A stretch of DNA of 64,000 nt from positions 496,001 through 560,000 of the forward strand of contig JALMLS010000228.1 of the NCBI GenBank assembly GCA_038496445.1. The letters run 5' to 3'. The stretch is from Trichosphaerium sp. ATCC 40318. Taxonomy: Eukaryota > Discosea > Flabellinia > Trichosidae. The first letter of the stretch is position 1; the number at the start of each line of letters is the position of its first letter. The notes under the pieces were generated by a model. The model was not told where the DNA came from. It was given only the letters and a program-made list of their open reading frames with translations, and made no database searches. This document shows, piece by piece, positions 11,517 through 23,986 of this stretch. Position numbers and translations under genes: made by a program.

Positions 11517-12346
11517 ATGAAGGCTCTTGGCTTATTATTTATTGTAACCTACGTTATATGCTGTGAAGGTACTTGCGTGTGTCCACAGAGGAGTGAAGAA
11601 GAAATCTTTTGTTCTTCCACCGCCGTTGTCACAGTAGAAATCCTCCACGAGTGGCGTTACTTTACGAAGCGATTTTATCCGAACGAACGAAGGTTTAAAG
11701 CCAAGGTCATTGATTCTCATAAGTACCCATCTAATATCAACCCAACAGTAGTATCGGTAATAACAGGGTAAGAAGAAAGAAAAACCCAAAAAAGAGCCAA
11801 GTTCTACACTTTTTATTTTTTTTGAATATTCACATCATCACCGTAACCTCGCTTTAAACTCACGTGAATCACTCCCTTAGAAACTCAGGAGGTTGCAGAG
11901 GTTATGATTTTAAAGTTGGTAAGGCAAGCCATCGAAATAAAACGTTAGCTAGCGTTTGCTGTGGAATCGCTGAAACGTATTAATATTGTTGTCTGAATAA
12001 TAACCTTCTACAAAACTAGGTTTACCTGATCCCAGGAGAAGTAACAAGCGATAGACCAACTACAATAAGAGTAACGAACTGTGATATGTATGGATTCTGC
12101 AACGTACCGAGAACAACTTGTCAAGGGCCTCCTCGACGATGTCGTAACAACTGCTTCTTTCCAGGATATCTTTGTCCGCTTGGATGTAATCGATGTGCTA
12201 TTATTCCCAGGACTTGTCAGAATTGTAAATACGGGATTTGCTGCGATAATAGAAGATGTAAAAGAAAATCTGTTAGAAAATGTACTCAAGGTTGTGTTAA
12301 TAGGGGATGTTGTAATACTATATGTGTACCGTCGTGGGCACGATGA
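11517..12346 (+). CDS. Secreted TIMP-like (NTR-fold) protein with Cys-rich tail
   Basis: Exon 1 (11517-11767) begins with a signal peptide (MKALGLLFIVTYVICCEG) followed at once by CVC, the Cys-x-Cys start that marks TIMPs and related netrin-like modules. It continues SSTAVVTVEILHEWRYF. Exon 2 starts at 11881 (NSGGCRGYDFKVG). The third part reads VYLIPGEVTSDRPTTIRVTN, where YLIPG matches the TIMP YLIAG strand, then a tail with about 20 cysteines (RTTCQGPPRRCRNNCFFPGY and RGCCNTICVPSWAR-stop). Two splice choices fit exon 2 to exon 3: keep YLIPG with a weaker donor, or use GTAAGG with an acceptor at TGATCCCAG. In animals TIMPs inhibit metalloproteases through the free N-terminal Cys; whether this one does is unknown. 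Confidence 0.7.
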
Positions 12347-12707
12347 ATTCATATTGTGCTTCAAAAATAAAAATAAAAATTGACCCAAACGCTCCACGTG
12401 TTTTATTTACTTCAACAATAGTGGAGGTACTACATGATACATCCATCAACACCATCTATTAAAAAACTACACAAAGTAGGCACTACACCTAGATGAAATT
12501 GGCAATTATGGTGTGTTGTTCTCTGTTTATGTTGAGTTGAATCTGCCGGCGGATTGGACAGCCGAATATGCGTTCACAGTGGTTCTCAACGCAATAGACT
12601 CAAGAATATAATTTACTAAGGTACATTTATTGGCCGTGCATAATACATGGTTGTACAGGACAGTTCGTTTTTTCAAAAAAAACGTAACAATGATTAGTTT
12701 TCTATCT
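12347..12707. other. Convergent 3' spacer
   Basis: The region lies between the tails of two convergent genes. AT-rich runs near 12360-12380 (AAAATAAAAATAAAAATT) may serve as polyadenylation signals of the TIMP-like gene. No gene is seen. Confidence 0.4.
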
Positions 12708-15700
12708 TTAAAAATCGAAGATGGACTTTTTCTCTTCCTTTTTTACAACGACTGTAGGTGCGTCTGATTTGAATAAGTCCTCTTCATCTGATAAATCATC
12801 AAATAATCTGTTTATTACCTAATAATAAGATAAGCATGTCAATGGTTTGTAATTCAGAAAAAGAAAGCAAAAAAAAAAATAAGGATGAATCAAAGTACCT
12901 TTGGTTTGGCTTCTGTCTTCTGCTTTGAAACGCCTAACCAATCATCCATGTCATCATCACTCTCTTCTTTTAAAGCAGGTGCTTTTTCGGCTTCTGTATC
13001 CCAAGAATCAACGGAAACAGGCTTAGATGGTTTGGTTTCTTCCACAAATATATCATCTTTTGATTTGGGTTTTTCAACGACCTAGCATCGCCATCAGTCT
13101 CAATAAATCAAAATGCAAACTGTAAGACTGTAGGTATATTATCTTACCGTTGTAGAGAATTCGTCGTCTCCATTTGGAGTATTGAACCTAGTCAAACATG
13201 AGATGTTAAAAACCAAACAAGAAAAAAAAATTGCGTACAAATCGACATCTTCTGTTTCTTTAGGCGCTGCTGCAGATATCAAAGCGTCTATCTCATTATC
13301 TTCATCGCTACCAAGCAATTCATCTAACTCTCTTTGCTTTCTAGCTTCCTCAGTCTCTCTGACAGCTGTTTCTTCTTTTTCTTTGAGAGCTCTATTTTTT
13401 AAAAAATGAGTAAATTACTTACAAGGACTTAGTGATTTCGTACTTTTCTTCCAATGCCTGTATGTCCTTCTGCTCTTTTTCTAGTAACTTCTTTTGTTCC
13501 TCAACTTCTTTTTCTTCTTGTGCCTTCTTCTCAGCTAACAGTTTTTGTTCAGCGGCTTGTTTCTTCTGTAACCGTTCTTTCCTTTGTTGTTCACGTTTTG
13601 CTTTACGTTCTTCAGCTAAACGGTTCGCCTTAGCTTCAGCATCTTCTTTTGCTGGCGTACTACGTAATGAACATTAGCAAAAAGCGAATAGAACAGAAAG
13701 AAGAGAAACCAAAGAAAAAAGACGACTTCAAAAAAAAAAAAAGGACTCGTACGTTTCAAGTGGTCCTTCTTCAATTACTGCAGCGTCAGCTTTTTCTGCA
13801 GCAGCACGTGCATCAGCTAGCTTGTTTCTAGCTTCTTCTTGTTGTTTATTTAACTCGTCTTCTTTAGCTTTTCTGACTTGTTCCCTTTCACGTTCTTGTC
13901 GTTCTTCCTCTTCAGCAACAGCTCTTCTTTCTTCATCTGCCTCCACTAATTTGGCTAAATCTTCAGCTTCTTTTTTAGCTGCTGCTTCTTTTGCGGCTGC
14001 TTCTTTAGCAGCGGCTTCTTTGGCTGCAGCTTCTTTGGCGGCTGCTTCTTTGGCTGCTGCTTCTTTAGCAGCGGCTTCTTTAGCAGCGGCTTCTTTAGCT
14101 GCCGCAGCTTCTTTTTGTGCTTTAGCCTTCGCTTCTTGCTTCTTCTTTTGGTCTTCTAATCGCTTTGCTTCAATTTGACGTTTCTCTTCTTCAGCCTTTC
14201 GTCTACCCGGCGATAATTCATCTTCAGTAACATCCGTTCCTTTTGCTAAGCTCTCAAAACGAGCAAGAATACTAGCTTTCTTTGAAAGTGCAGGATTTGA
14301 TTTTTTCGGTTTAACGGCCGCTGGTTTCTTTGCTTGTGCTGGTTTTGGTTTAGCAGGAAGCTGGCGAGATACAGCTAGTATTTAATTAGTCTTTCACAAG
14401 AAAAATATTCACTGAGCGCACGTGTAGTAGTTTTTGCAGGTGAAGTTGTAGCTGGTTTTTTTTGAACTGGCTTTTCAGCAACTTTTTCCTTTGGTTTACT
14501 ACTCCACTCGAAAGTTTTTGGTGTTGATGTTACAACAACTGTTTTCTAAATACCTTTAGTAAGCACAAAGCACCACAGACAAAAAAGTAGCTTTCAAGCC
14601 AATAGGCAACATTAAATGTCGTACCTCTTTTTCTGCTATTTGCTCCCACTTGGATACCAAACTAGCTTTTTTAGAAACAGTCCTCTTTACTGGCTCGCGT
14701 GCTACTGGTTTTTTAGTAGCAGGTTTAGGTTCAGCGGGTTTTTGTGATACAGGCTTTTGAGCAACTGGTTTAGGTTGAGCGGTTTTCTGTGCTACAGGCT
14801 TTTGAGCAACTGGTTTTGGTTGAGCGGTTTTCTGTGCTACAGGCTTTTGTGCCACTGGTTTCGGTTGAGCGGTTTTCTGTACTGCAGCCTTTTGTGCCAC
14901 TGGCTTTTTAGGAAGTGCACCTAAAAACGGGTTAAACATACTACTTAGTTTAACAACACTACTCACGATTACCAGGACCACGTTTTGGCAATGGTCTCTT
15001 AGCGTTTGTGCTCTTTTTAGGAGAGCGTGCAGGACGCCTTCCACCCTTCTTTGGAGAGCGCTTTCTGTTTGCAAATCTTGCTGCACGTTGATCAGCTCTT
15101 GATGGCTTTTTCTTGGCTGCTCCTGCGCCAGGTTTTTTGGCAGCAGGTTTATTCATGCGTGGTGGTCCTCTAGATCGCATAGAACCTGCTGAAAAATTAT
15201 TTGAGTTAATGCACTTTCTAAAACTGTCTCGAACGAGGTTCTTTTTTTTTTGTAGCTACCTGAAGATCCAGATGAGCCGCCTAAGGAATTAAACGTGCTG
15301 ACCAGACCAAGAACAGAGCTGTATCGACGTGTTAATCCTCTTCTTGGGTTATCTAAATACACAATATATATACAATACATAGATACACAGATAGAAGAAA
15401 ACAAAGGTACTTTAAGGTTTTTTTGAAAAAAAGAAAAAGTCAAAAATCACGTGATATTTTTAAGACAACATCGAAAAGTTGTATTCGCTTGTAAATTGAG
15501 TATAAAATAGGTGTATGTATATAAAAGACAAAATAAAGCAGGGTAAAGCTAAAGCCTTAAAAAAAAGATTTACCATCTTCTTCAGCGTCCTTAGTCGCTG
15601 TTGTTGTCGCTGCAGGCTTCGATGTAGCATTACCATTAGTTTTAGGTGTAGTTGTTTTTGCCACTGGTTTAGGTGCTGCTGCTTCTTTTGTCTTTGGAGG

Positions 15701-16696
15701 CGAACGTTCGACAACCTTTTTAGGTTCTTCTTGTGATCTCGGTTGTGTTGACCATTCGAATGTTTTAGGTGTAGATGTTACTACCTCCGCTTGCTAATGT
15801 TTTTATTAATTAAATGACAACACTCGAGAAATTAAAACCCAAAAACACCTACACCACCCACAAAGCACATTTTTTTCTGGAGATTGTTGACGAAAAGAAT
15901 TACAGTTTTTTATACCCCCTTTTGTATTAGCGTAGAAATGAAGCTATTCTTATTTCTCTTATTTTTTGATGCTTTTTTTTTTGGTGTACCTGTTGTGCCA
16001 AGCGCTCGAAACGTGCGGCAAGGGAACTGGCTTTAGCTGACTTCTCACCAGCCGTAGTTGGTGTAGGCTAAGACAGGTGTCAATCATTTATTTTTCGTGT
16101 TTTTTGATTCACGAAAATAGAATGCGTGCCTGTGTAGTCTTTTTAGGCTCCGGCGCTTTGTTACCATTACTAGAACGCGGACTGGTCCGTTTGACATTTT
16201 TTCTTACTACAGGCCTGCTGGAACTTGAAGGCGCAGCAAAGTTTGTGCCTTTTTAAGCGTGAGTAACGTAATTTAAAGCGTTTTAATACCAGGTTTTGCG
16301 ATAAATGCTTTTTTTTGCCCTTTTCCTCCCACAAACTTTTTACGTCCAAATCCTTCATCATAGTTTCCTTTAAGCTTGAAAAGCTAAAAAAGAAATTCAG
16401 TATTTGTCTCGAAATATGTACTGGAAGTTTCTGTATAAATCACACTTACCTGCTTAAAATGAGGCTTACAATAGAAGTTACCGGCAAGACTGGCGTAATT
16501 ACCGGCGTTTAAAGTTTTTCTACATTGAGCGCACTTAACACACGTCTACAAAGGATTAAACGACTCTAATGAACGTACTAAGCTATAAGAGAGCGTTTTG
16601 TACCTTGTGATAAGCTACTGTTTCGATAACTAGTTTATCCATAGCGTAAACACGCTTGCCGCAGGTTGGACATATTATCTTAGCGACTTTAAACAT
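12708..16696 (-). CDS. LIM-domain protein, EPLIN-like, with helical and Lys/Pro-rich repeats
   Basis: A LIM domain opens the protein (start at 16696): CPTCGKRVYAMDKLVIETVA, an intron inside the domain, then CVKCAQCRKTLNAGNYASLA and [23 protein letters not shown]. The last part is nearly the signature of EPLIN/LIMA1-type LIM domains, which bind actin-related partners. Then come a basic stretch (about 15180-14960), tandem QKPVAQKTAQPKP repeats (14890-14690), three copies of a short helix (SLAARFERLAQ, SLVSKWEQIAE, SILARFESLAK), two copies of TSTPKTFEWS, a run of EAAAK repeats (13970-14110), long charged coiled coil (13930-13440) and an acidic end (DDDMDDWLG, DLSDEEDLF, KSIFDF-stop). About 14 introns are inferred. 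I expect a cytoskeletal scaffold. Exon junctions in the low-complexity part are approximate. Confidence 0.8.
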
Positions 16697-17041
16697 TTTC
16701 TGTCTGCGTTGTCACGCTTTTTTTACCAAAAAATGAATGATTTTTCGATTCAGTATTTTTACATTTACTACCCAAACAAGATGACGTCAGCCTCAAAAAT
16801 TCTTAACCGTTTTTTTTAGGCATAAACACGTGCGTTGGTAATGTTTATCAAGGTTTTATCCATACACTACCTTTGTCTTTTTCTCAAGTCATCGTAAACA
16901 CTAGTTCTAAGCGTGAATACCTCTCTTCATTAATTTGGGTCTGTCCAGCAGACTATCATACTGCCTCATGAAAATTCTGTTTTCACGCCTTAATTTCTGA
17001 CCATCTCTACGAATTGGGCACAATCACCTATTGAAACTCGC

Positions 17042-18439
17042 TTATACATTGCGTGAACGGACACCAACGTGGACTTTATGCGTATCTACTATGGTCAACT
17101 TCTCCATGCTTAACATATCGAGACCAAATAGTTTTCTATCATTATCAACCACAGATAATTCAACGCCACTATCGGCGAATAGCCATAGGTAGGTTCCACC
17201 TACTTGTCTATCTATACTAATAAACACTCTATCACATAGGCACTCGAAAGTTCTACTAGCAAAAGGAAGTAATGCTACTAACTTACATGATGATCGTAGG
17301 TATCTGTACTGTTCTCAGATTTAAAATAATATGCCATTTATACGTTCATAAGGCCTTGTCTGACAATAGACAACAGATTCTCACTAGCTGAAATACTTTC
17401 CACTTTCGCAATACTATTGTGAATGTGTACAATTCCTGTGGATTACGTCACTGTAGCTACCACTTGGTGTTTGCATAAATACCAGGCGAGCGAATTGAAA
17501 TTACCCCATGTAACTTCGTATTTCTTTAGCATTAGGTCTTGCTTATGTTCGTATGTTTGCTTTTTTGGTAGTCATGACCACTTACCAAAGCGCCACCAAG
17601 TGTTTTGAAGCAAGTTTAGCAGCGAATGAAGACAAACTTATTGTTATTTTGGCCTGAGAGACATAAAATGATCTGAAACTTACTGTTCCAAGGCAATCAG
17701 AAAAAAGCACACTACCACTTGAACCGTACTAACGAGCAAAACTGATAAAGCTAACGAAAGATTAATGTTCTCAAGACTAAACTAAGATTCAAAGCCCAAG
17801 GATGAACAAATGGTTTCCAAAATTACAGTTCATACAATACTTCATCCTAGTAGCTTGCTACAATGCAGGATGTCAGCTAAGCTCACTTTAGCTTTAGAGT
17901 CAACTCTTTTCTTTTTTTTTTTTCTTTGAAGAACTCTGTGTGCACAAATCACGTTTATCGCGTACTTGGATAGCTTTTGCTTTGTTCCAGACCAAAAAAC
18001 CAACGTGGAATGCCTGAAGGCTGTAAATGGAGATTATTGGCTCTCTATCGCGTCGAACCGTATGTCAGAGACAGCTACGCAATATTTATTTTCTGTAGCC
18101 TTTTTGCTATCACTCAGTAAACCACTTTCTTCCTACAGCAACAGTATGTTCAGTTTAGCAACCATGGTCAGTTGACTACGCTCCAATCGTCACAACAAAG
18201 CGTAAAGTATCAACGCTAGTTTAGTGTCGTTTGTACCACGTGCGTATTACGTCAAGTTTTGCAAAACGCCTCTTAAGAGCTTTTCTAGCGTGGGTAGGCA
18301 TGTTGGCCCAGATAAAGTGGATGGCAGATTTTAGGCGACTTTCGGGCACGAAAACTCCAGATTGAATTTTGTTTTGAAGGTTCGTACTAGCATTCCTTAC
18401 AGCTTTTCTTCTCGCCAATGTCCAATTACATACAAACAA
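17042..18439 (-). CDS. Hypothetical multi-exon gene, weak support
   Basis: Several minus-strand pieces look coding and have usable splice signals. They are 18439 to about 18250 (WTLARRKAVRNASTNLQNKI, then KSAIHFIWANMPTHARKALK), about 17780-17690 with a hydrophobic span (LSLALSVLLVSTVQVVVCFF), about 17665-17595 (AKITISLSSFAAKLASKHLV) and the last exon about 17306-17042 (SRTFECLCDRVFISIDRQVG ... VGVRSRNV-stop). I cannot join them in one frame with confidence and recognise no family. They could be one membrane protein or two small genes. The 5' end overlaps the modelled start of the divergent proton channel gene, so one of the two starts is probably wrong. Confidence 0.35.
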
Positions 18440-19893
18440 ACTCTATTCAACAGCCACACCGCTTATCAACCGAAACAAGTGACGTAAGCTATACAAAACT
18501 TGATCAAGAAAGTACCGATACGCACGTGAGACACGTGAATGGTAAACAAAAGAGCGAAAGAAGTAAGCACGGAAATTATTTTCTCCACGTTTTTTGTTTT
18601 CAAGTTAAGAAACCCTTAGCGCGTAGAAAGTCATGTAGATGTACATGGGATACAGTTATACATTCAGAGCACTTTATGTTTGCGAGAAAACCCAAAAAAC
18701 ATGATACTTCTTGCTGGGGGTAAATTAAACAAGTTTCGGCTTTTTTTGTCTGTACTCACGTGCGCTCACCTTTATTAGGAATATTCGCTTTCAAACGGGT
18801 AGATTTTGGGAGTGCAAGCCTGTACAGGTCTTCTTGCTTATATTGCTAATACTAGATGTGGTTATAATTATTGGAGAGATAACAGTAGAACAATACAAAG
18901 AAGGCGTTCCAGAGATTAAGCATGACGTAGAACTTCATCATTTAAACATTTCAGAATTATGCTCAAGAGGGTTTAATTTCACGTTACTTGGTAATATAAA
19001 TAGTACCAATACGCTCACTGACGCTCACGGTGACATAAACAGTACATTCTATATTTTTACCAGCGAGGAAGCAATTTTGGAAGTCGTAGAAGTACGAATG
19101 GGTTTTTTTTAGAAGACAACTTTGAAATGTTGACAACATTACAGGCTACAGAGCTTGAGTTTATTGATGAGAGGCTACATATTTTAGAAATAGTACTAGC
19201 TATGACATCTAAAGCTATATTAGGCTTATTTGAGGTTCGATCTATGGCTTAAATGAGCGCTAACACTTTTATTTTTAGTTGGAATTGATCTCATTGATAT
19301 TTGCTTTTGGCATTGATTTTTTCGCCAAGCCACTCTACGTTCTAGACTTTGGTATAGTTACTCTCTCTATACTTTTCAGTGTATTTATATCTGATGCTGT
19401 GGGTGCTGTTCTTGTTTTATTCAGGTTATGGAGATTTATACGTATTGTACACGCTGTCTATGCAACAGCTGATGAGAAACGAGAAAAGCAAAAGGTAAAA
19501 AACCAATCACGTGACAGAACAAAAAAAAAAAAAATTACTGATATTGAGACTGGCTTTGCCGTTGTTTTTGTGTGAGTTGCATAAAAAGAGTGACATTGCA
19601 CTTAGTGATGATAGCGAGACATAAAAACAACGGCAAACCGACGAGGCTCGCTTCTTTTTAAAGTTAATTTCGTTTTGTTATAGAAACGGTTCAAGAGGAA
19701 ACTTGAAGAGTCAGCGGACCACTTAGAAGCTTTAAAAGGTGCACAAAGGGAACTAGAAGAACAAGCCTTGGATATAATAGAAGACTGTAAACGGAAAAGG
19801 GCAGAGCTAGATGAATTGAAAGAAGTGCTAGAAAAACAGAAAGCTGAAGTGGAGAATACCAAAATTAAGCTTGAAAAACATAGTGAGGAGTAG
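18418..19893 (+). CDS. Voltage-gated proton channel (Hv1/HVCN1 family)
   Basis: Six exons: 18418-18562, 18605-18719, 18803-19091, 19145-19234, 19279-19494 and 19684-19893. The four-helix voltage-sensor layout is complete: S1 VFLLILLILDVVIIIGEI with the selectivity Asp; a long S1-S2 loop with N-glycosylation sites; S2 HILEIVLAMTSKAILGLFEL; S3 KPLYVLDFGIVTLSILF with its acidic residue; and S4 LVLFRLWRFIRIVHAVY, which holds the Hv1 signature RxWRxxR with three spaced arginines. There is no pore domain. The C-terminus is a coiled coil (RKLEESADHLEALKGAQREL ...) as in dimeric Hv1 channels. The protein should sit in the plasma membrane or vacuole membrane and release protons on depolarisation. The start Met is uncertain. 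Confidence 0.88.
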
Positions 19894-20146
19894 TTGATGC
19901 ACGAAATTGATTGATTTTTTGAAACATCGTTGTTTTTTTTCAATTCTGCCGCATCCTCGATGTAATAACAATAATAATGGCACTTTCTTCTTTCTTTTTC
20001 TTTTTCTTCCAGCGTTACTTTTAGTCTACCAAAGAAGGAATATTATGAGAAATCAGACAACAAAGTTAGTGTTTATAACAAAAAGGGTTTATTTAAAAAG
20101 AGGGTTGAGTATTTACACCACGAAATTATTACACAATGAGTACATC

Positions 20147-23100
20147 TTAGAACAAAATAGCAATAAGAGCAATAACCAAGAAGAATAATGGTTGAACGAA
20201 TGAAACATCACTAGTAGAGGTAGGTGGTTGCATTCTGACATCAGTGGAAGCAGATGTTGCTTGTACTGTTGGAGTAGTAATCTCCAAGACAGACTTCTTT
20301 GTAAAACCAGTCCATTGTACTTCAATAGATTCTCTCATTGTCCACCATGTAGCTGGCTCGTTAGGTCCAATGTTGATATCAACATCTGTTGGGTCAACAA
20401 CACAGCAGTATACACATGGTTTGTCACAATCACCTTGAGGAACCACAACACGTTGACATACTGATGTTGGGTAGTCAGTAAGAGGTGCAGGTGTACCGGT
20501 GCTCAATAGTCTTTCACCAGCAGAGAACTTTGTCAAGACAAGGTCATCAATTGGAGGTACACCTTCGCAGGCAACGTTTGTTGGGTTTGTTGAAATAACT
20601 TGGAATCTCAAGTTCATTCTATCAGTTCCAAAGAGATAAGTCTTGATGGGATCAGACCAGTCAGATACATAAGATGTAAGTGCAACACCTCCGACAGCAA
20701 CTTCTTCACGGATATCGTCACAGGATTGGGTACCTTCGATATCGACGTTAAGTTCAGCTGGCTTGGTTGCAAGGTTGATACAGAATTCAGGCCACAAGAT
20801 ACGAGCACCAACATCACATGTGTAGTGGAGGTTGGTAAAGATGTATGAGTATCTATTTGAGAGCATATCACAGTCTTCAAAGAAAACACGGATTCTTTGT
20901 GTGCAAACTTGTTCGCCCAAAGTGGTGGTTGGGTTAGTGACATCGTATTGACCAACACACGTGTTTTCAATGGTGTAGTCAACTTCAAGTGGAGATCCAG
21001 TAGATTGACGTTGGATTTTACCATCACCAATTTCAATAAGCTCAAAAGGAGCACGGAGACCAGTCTTTACTTCAAATTCCCTGTAAAGATAAAAGTAAGA
21101 ATATGGTTGTAAAACGTTTTGGTTGAACAAGTACGTACCAAGAACCTGAAGATGCTTGTTGTGTACCGTTTGCATCAAATAGAGGGTCGAGAGAGTACTT
21201 CAAGAGTGGAATGACAGCAGCCCATTGTACATCAGGTGGAGCAACGTAGTCAACCGTTACTTCACCGGTGAGGATCCACGGAGTGACAAGAATGATTCTG
21301 TGTTCATCACCAGCGAGACGAAAAGCTCTCACTCCGAGAGTATGTGCTTCAATATTGTAGAACCTGTCGACTGAGAACTCGAATTCGTAGATTTTGTAAC
21401 AAGCACCAGATACACACAGGTCAGGATCACATGCAGGGTTGTTTGGGCTAGCTTCTGCTTGATTGTTTTCGCTGCAGTAGACACGAGTATGACAACCTGC
21501 AGAAACGAGATCAGCAACGTTCCACTCAGCTTGATAAGTGGATCTGCAGTTTTCGTTGAAGTTTGGTTCTTGGACTGCCCATGGAGCATCACCACTCATC
21601 TTATACGGTGTATAGTCACATATGCGGTCTGGACGCGGGATAGTTGAGTATTTCTCAACAACGTATGGTTTGAATGTGACAGTTGTGTTCTCAGCGTAGT
21701 TGGAATAATCATGTACAATGGATTCCTCCCATGGAGTAGTGACCTTTAGAGCTAAGCGACCAGAAGCAAGGGTAGCGTCAACGGTGGTGTCGAATAATGA
21801 AGTAAGAGGAGAGACCTTAGATGGAGCACATATACCATTTCCGTTATCGTTAACAGCAGTTTCTGGAATACATTGACCTGAAGAGAAAAAGTTAAGAATG
21901 TTACAAGAGAAAGTTGCTTTAACCAAAAAAATTTATGGACGCACCGATGTATGATGGAACATCAAGAGTAGCTAGTTCAGTCTCTAGTTTTGTTTCAATA
22001 GCTGCTTGGAAAGCACCATAGTTGTTTGCAACATTCAATACAAAAGAGTCATCTCCAGTTACAATATGGTATTCGAAACACGTGATTATGGAACTGTATC
22101 TTTCAACAACAACAGCATTGACATCGTATCCTTCAGATGCAGCAAGGTCTCTTCCGGTAGTTGGTTCAGTGGGATGACATCCATCGCCGGATATATCAAT
22201 AATGACCTTTGACGGTGTCAAGTTTTGACTTTGGATATATGCTTTGGTGAATTGAACAGATTTAACTAAATTCGCAGAGACTGCTGTCCAGGAGCTGAAT
22301 GGCCTTGTAGTGAGTGTTCTTAGTTTTTTACCGAAAGCAATAGAATCAGCAGCATTACATAGAACGCTCCAATCTCCATTGAAAGCTGGTTCAAAGTGAT
22401 TGCTTCCTGAGAAGAACTGGAGGCTGACGTGAGTGCAAACACCAGAATCAGCAATCAAATTTTGAATGGTGTAGGAGAACTCGAAGGCATTAGCGTAACC
22501 TGCTATCATTTGATTCCACTCAGTATTGTTGATTGAGTTAGAGTCATCAACAAGAAGGGATAAGACGATATCGCCACTTGGGCCACTAGAGGACACTGCA
22601 GAAGCAGAGGATCCCGCTGGAGTGTAGGTAGTGCTTCCATCAGTGAAATCTCCATCAACAGACCAATATAGGGATGGGAAGACAACAGGGTCGTTGATCT
22701 TCAAGTTGATAGATTGAACACTTTGAGTAGAAAGGCTGGCACAGTTGGATCCAATGGTACCAGTAGCATTGTAGGATGTATCTCTGATGGTTTCAGAAAT
22801 ATCTTTAGACCAAGCTGTGTGCATGATGCTCAGATCGCAAGAATATAAATCAGCGTATATGTGAGAGTTTTCAGCTCCATCATAAGAGAAGAATGTACCG
22901 AAACTAAATGAAAGAAGTTAAGTAAATTAGATTGTTGCCGAGAAACAAAACAATAAAGAATCGAAGTTTGATGATCTTTTTTTTGGCTAACACGTGGTAA
23001 AGTACGTACGTTGGTGCGCTGAATTGGTAACGACCAGAAATACGTGGGAAGAAAGCATCACCAACATCACAGTAATCAACACAAGATGTGAGAATAAAGT

Positions 23101-23986
23101 TGGAGTCACGTTTAACATTTGTTGGGTTTCCAGCGGAACCAATCTTTTTCATCCAACCCCACACAGAGCTTTGCTCAGCAGTAGAACCGAAACCAGTTCC
23201 TATTGCAGTAGCATATCCACGAGAAGGCGAAGTCATTTCATCAAAAGCAATGCTAAACGCAACAGTAAGTACAAAGCTATTTTTAGAATACAACAAAGCG
23301 CGCACTATGTGATGACAGTTCCAGCAGTGTTTTTACCTTTAAGGTAACCTGAAGCAGATGTGGATTCCCAGGTACGTATGTTTGCTGGATCAGAAGCAGT
23401 AGCGCTGGTGGATAGTGGAGAAGAGAGCTTTGAGAACTCAATTGTGTACTTTAAGATATATTGTGAAGCTTGAGAAGGAATCCAATCAAAGTTGGAGTCA
23501 GCAGGTCCACCATAAACCATACCGAACACGGTCATGGTAGCTGTTTGGTTATCTGTAGCCAAGTCGTAGTAAGCGCGAACATCGGCATATTTTGTTCCCA
23601 AAACGGAATAGTCGCAAGAGAAAGAAGCAGGTTCTGCACCCGATACTGTTGAGAAGATGTCATCCATGCGGATGCAAATTTGTTCATTTGCTTGGTTTCC
23701 AAGTGTTGTACCACTAGTTTTAGTCAGATACAAGTCGGGTTATCCACAATTAGCCGAAAAGAAGATCAAAAGCTATGTAAGAGCGTACATTGCGTCTTCT
23801 ACGCGGTAAACACCGGCAAGGTCTGGTGTGAAGGTACCACCATGTTGGCAGTAGCCGTCTTTACCTGCAAAGGCAAGTGCTATTATAGCACAAAGAACAA
23901 CAACTAGTGGTTTGTAAGGTTACTGGTAATTAACCACAAAACAATATTGCAAGCGCTGATTATTAGTACTACGTACATTTTATCAT
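20147..23986 (-). CDS. Large secreted VWA-domain protein with hydrophobic C-terminus
   Basis: A tiny first exon (23986-23977) joined to an acceptor at about 23905 gives a good signal peptide, MIKFVVLCAIIALAFA, then GKDGYCQHGGTF. Six or more exons follow. A von Willebrand factor A-like domain lies at about 22570-21950: VLSLLVDDSNSINNTEWNQM (MIDAS-like DxSxS variant, DDSNS), a central strand KVIIDISGDGCHP and the ending NNYGAFQAAIE. The flanking parts (20150-21900 and 22900-23730) are Cys-containing beta-rich regions that I do not recognise. The protein ends in a Thr/Ser-rich stretch and FLVIALIAILF-stop, which suits a GPI attachment signal or a single anchor. It is probably a surface adhesin or coat protein; this is inference from the VWA fold and topology. 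Confidence 0.75.

Noticed and set aside
13822..14178. Plus-strand frame rich in LAAASLAAAS
   Set aside because: It is the antisense shadow of the EAAAK helix of the LIM protein.
20600..21112. Several 70-150 residue frames opposite or in other frames of the VWA gene
   Set aside because: They are shadows of well-supported exons and lack continuity across the introns.
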